Assembly: GCA_017560955.1 (NCBI GenBank) | Contig: JAFZDV010000108.1 | Location: forward strand, 1-8,792 | Direction: 5' to 3' | DNA: 8,792 bases | Origin: Anaerotignum sp. | Lineage (GTDB): Bacteria; Bacillota; Clostridia; Lachnospirales; Anaerotignaceae | In this document: positions 7,901-8,792 of the stretch, piece by piece | How positions within the stretch are numbered: position 1 is the first letter of the stretch | Layout: each line of letters begins with the position of its first letter | Translations under genes and position numbers: made by a program | The notes under the pieces: model-generated | What the model saw: the letters and a program-made list of their open reading frames with translations, nothing else | Databases searched by the model: none | What the model was told of the DNA's origin: nothing

Positions 7901-8792
7901 CGCTTACTGCATAACCATTAGGTGCTTTTGTTTCTGTAATGATATATGTACCTTTATCCAGTTCGGGCAGTGTAACGATTCCGCCGGCATCTGTTGTGAA
8001 GATACCATTATTAGAGCCAACAACTGTACCGTCAGCATCGGTCACTTTGAATGTCGCACCCTCCAGAAGGGCTTTTGTATCAGCGTCGAATTTTCTGATC
8101 TGCAAGTTGCCCTTCTTATAGTTGTTGAATGTTTTTGTGATTGTAGAGCCGTCTGTACCAACTTCTACAGTCACGGGCTGTGTAGACAGAACATAGCCTT
8201 CGGGGGCAGCTGTTTCTGTGATCACATAAGAACCAGGAGCCAGATTACCAATCAGGATATTGCCGTTGGCATCTGTTTTAAATTCGCCGGAACCAACTTC
8301 CGCACCTGCGGATGTAGTTACTTTGAATGTTGCACCTTCCAGAGGCTGTCTGGTGATACCGTCCACTTTATTAATAGAGATCGCACCATAAGGGTAGTTT
8401 CTGAAAATCACTTCAACTACACTTGTGCCGTCTGCTTTCAGATTTGCTGTCTGCATATCTGTTTCAGCGATCACATAGTTCTGAGGCGCTTTGATTTCTT
8501 TGATCGCATAAGCGCCCGTTTCAAGACCAGTGATTACAACAACACCGGATTTATCCGTTGTTACTGTACAGATCAGTTTACCGTTCTGACCGCTTGTTTC
8601 GCCTGTCACTCTGATTACTTCGAATGTTGCGCCATCCAGCATTTCACCTGTATTCGCGTCAGCTTTCTTGATAACCAGAGAGTTCAGAGGATAGTTCACG
8701 ATATCGCCAACTTTAGCATAATCAGTACCGCTTGTAATACTCAGTTTTGTTGTATTAAGTTCCTGATTATTATTTGTTACATCGCCTGTGCT
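4938..8792 (-). CDS. Multi-CnaB-domain surface adhesin ending in LPKTGW, partial at 5' end
   Basis: The frame is open to the right edge, so 1284 residues are visible and the N-terminus, with its expected signal peptide, is missing. The GTG at 8699 is internal. After a lead-in ending KVGDIVNY there are eleven CnaB (SpaA/collagen-binding B) domains of about 90-115 residues each, roughly visible residues 36-1101. They show the I-x-K-x-D, ETxAPxGY and FYN-type signatures for Lys-Asn isopeptide bonds. A different C-terminal domain (1102-1276, VGIKKTSDTKTCSWGD onward, with HDKLP) resembles those ending other Bacillota adhesins. The chain stops at LPKTGW with neither hydrophobic helix nor basic tail, unlike a normal sortase signal. 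CnaB proteins are stiff, protease-resistant stalks, so a role in holding mating cells together is a reasonable inference from the neighbouring transfer genes. A terminator follows the stop. The CnaB call is very firm; the binding partner is unknown. Confidence 0.93.
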   Translation of the reverse strand, partial: STGDVTNNNQELNTTKLSITSGTDYAKVGDIVNYPLNSLVIKKADANTGEMLDGATFEVIRVTGETSGQNGKLICTVTTDKSGVVVITGLETGAYAIKEIKAPQNYVIAETDMQTANLKADGTSVVEVIFRNYPYGAISINKVDGITRQPLEGATFKVTTSAGAEVGSGEFKTDANGNILIGNLAPGSYVITETAAPEGYVLSTQPVTVEVGTDGSTITKTFNNYKKGNLQIRKFDADTKALLEGATFKVTDADGTVVGSNNGIFTTDAGGIVTLPELDKGTYIITETKAPNGYAVSENPSQKIEIDDTGKTYTVDFYNKKLGTLEIYKFDSETKEPLADATFKVEFGGKLIGTYRTDASGAVSIPDLEAGTYKVTETQAPTGYALSDNSIQTVEVGTNGVFKVHFYNDALANLQIRKFDADTKELLAGARFRITSSNGKIVAGGSNGVFTTDESGVITLRDIKADTYTVTEIQAPAGYALSENPTQVIKVDTKGTFKVDFYNEALGNLVIRKFDETTKDPLAGATFEVKRMDGTVVGNSNGLFTTDVTGTITLPKLEKGTYIITETKAPNGYALSEVNSKTITIDNEGTYTVDFYNKELKGVQIIKKDSQTGLPLKGAQFQIWQTGASTSTSVSSSTPAGKLIGTYTTDINGVINVVLEEGTYEILETKAPEGYQIDNNKQDIVVRDGEQTSVTFTNTKILGLEIIKIDADTKNPLQGATFKVEKVNGEKVGTYTSDSNGHIMVSGLASGAYVVTETSAPAGYVLNSIPQTVTVSAGKVTTVTFENSKKGGVVIQKLDSATERPIEGCEFLITTFDGATVGVFETDRSGQIHLPNLTDGTYIAKEMKAPAGYNLAAPKTFQVSSGRNPYIEGASNNQVIKIYNDPLGVSQIIKTDAVTGKPVKGAVYVIAALNNGTGIYSQTVMAAGVNAANTMVNGLHTIIGRYETSENGIINISNLPEGWYTLQEEKAPEGYERDATIYNFQITGNGRPTIIQLTNKPLMGRIALTKLSADYNNNTGWDSGTPLAGAVYSILDSDGVEVDRITTGADGTAISGKLKVGTYTLKEVQAPDWYGINPNNIKVTIKKEGQVVSVVAKDPSINLMVGIKKTSDTKTCSWGDTINYYITGVGNESNVSLDKFTVHDKLPDPKAAQIKYFDTGLWSKKYNFKVAYTTNLNTAYTYLPGTYSSDRHNHIDLYAGNMGLRSGEYVTQVKMEFQGAVAPGFKLVEAISMQMIAGSNFTNGYQFTNYADVSGRWHDQYVTANSHWTIKMYGNPGKLPKTGW
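4941..4958 (-). other. C-terminal LPXTG motif (LPKTGW) without membrane anchor
   Basis: The last six codons before TAA encode LPKTGW. A classical sorting signal would need about 20 hydrophobic residues and a basic tail after LPXTG. None is encoded in frame, and neither shifted frame after the motif gives a hydrophobic stretch before a stop (LVTKSNKPIYP and GNQIQ). Confidence 0.9.
5490..8687 (-). repeat. Tandem array of eleven CnaB domain repeats
   Basis: Approximate visible-residue limits are 36-135, 137-228, 229-323, 324-412, 413-507, 508-601, 602-702, 703-791, 792-888, 889-1003 and 1004-1101. Each unit keeps a Lys near the start (for example IRKFD), a Glu in the ETxAPxGY strand and an Asn near the end (FYN, FTN, FEN). 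The last unit has Asp (AKDPS) in place of Asn, which can also form the bond. Repeats 3, 5 and 6 are the most alike. Where I compared the ITETKAPNGYA segment of repeats 3 and 6, the DNA differs at synonymous sites, pointing to old duplication with selection rather than recent copying. Confidence 0.9.

Noticed and set aside
5490..8687. CRISPR-like array
   Set aside because: The repeats are degenerate protein domains of about 270-345 bp in one open frame, with no short identical direct repeats separated by unique spacers.

Overview
The window carries four genes, all on the minus strand, so transcription runs from the right edge to the left. It looks like part of the transfer region of a conjugative element (integrative element or plasmid) from a Bacillota host. 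The evidence is the Shine-Dalgarno sequences of AAAGGAG type, TTG/GTG starts, an LPXTG motif, CnaB repeats, and a bifunctional lysozyme–NlpC/P60 hydrolase next to a TrbL/VirB6-like channel protein. I cannot name the genus. No relaxase, coupling ATPase, VirB4 or sortase gene lies inside the window.

Layout in transcription order. (1) 8792-4938: a surface adhesin whose 5' end is outside the window. It has eleven visible CnaB domains, a C-terminal adhesin-type domain, and ends abruptly in LPKTGW with no membrane anchor. (2) 4892-4858: a strong rho-independent terminator. (3) 4805-4458: a 115-residue protein with a signal peptide and two membrane helices, with the architecture of a VirB2/TrbC pilin. 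(4) 4387-4351: a second rho-independent terminator. (5) 4315-1484: a 943-residue TrbL/VirB6-like channel protein with a TTG start. Its C-terminal part, about 385 residues, is a D/N-G repeat that in its core keeps an exact seven-residue period. (6) 1480-1: a membrane-anchored lysozyme followed by the start of an NlpC/P60 domain, cut by the left edge.

A plausible joint role is assembling the conjugation apparatus through the Gram-positive envelope. The adhesin would hold cells together, the small pilin-like protein and the polytopic protein would form the surface and membrane parts of the channel, and the hydrolase would open peptidoglycan locally. This joint role is inferred from family knowledge and gene order. 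The least explained features are the heptad D/N-G repeat domain, the tail-less LPXTG terminus, and a K-[YF]-RGFGLG motif shared by the pilin-like loop and the end of the channel protein.

There is no gene-free stretch over 300 bases. The two longer intergenic gaps (4316-4457 and 4806-4937) are accounted for mainly by the terminators and ribosome-binding sites.
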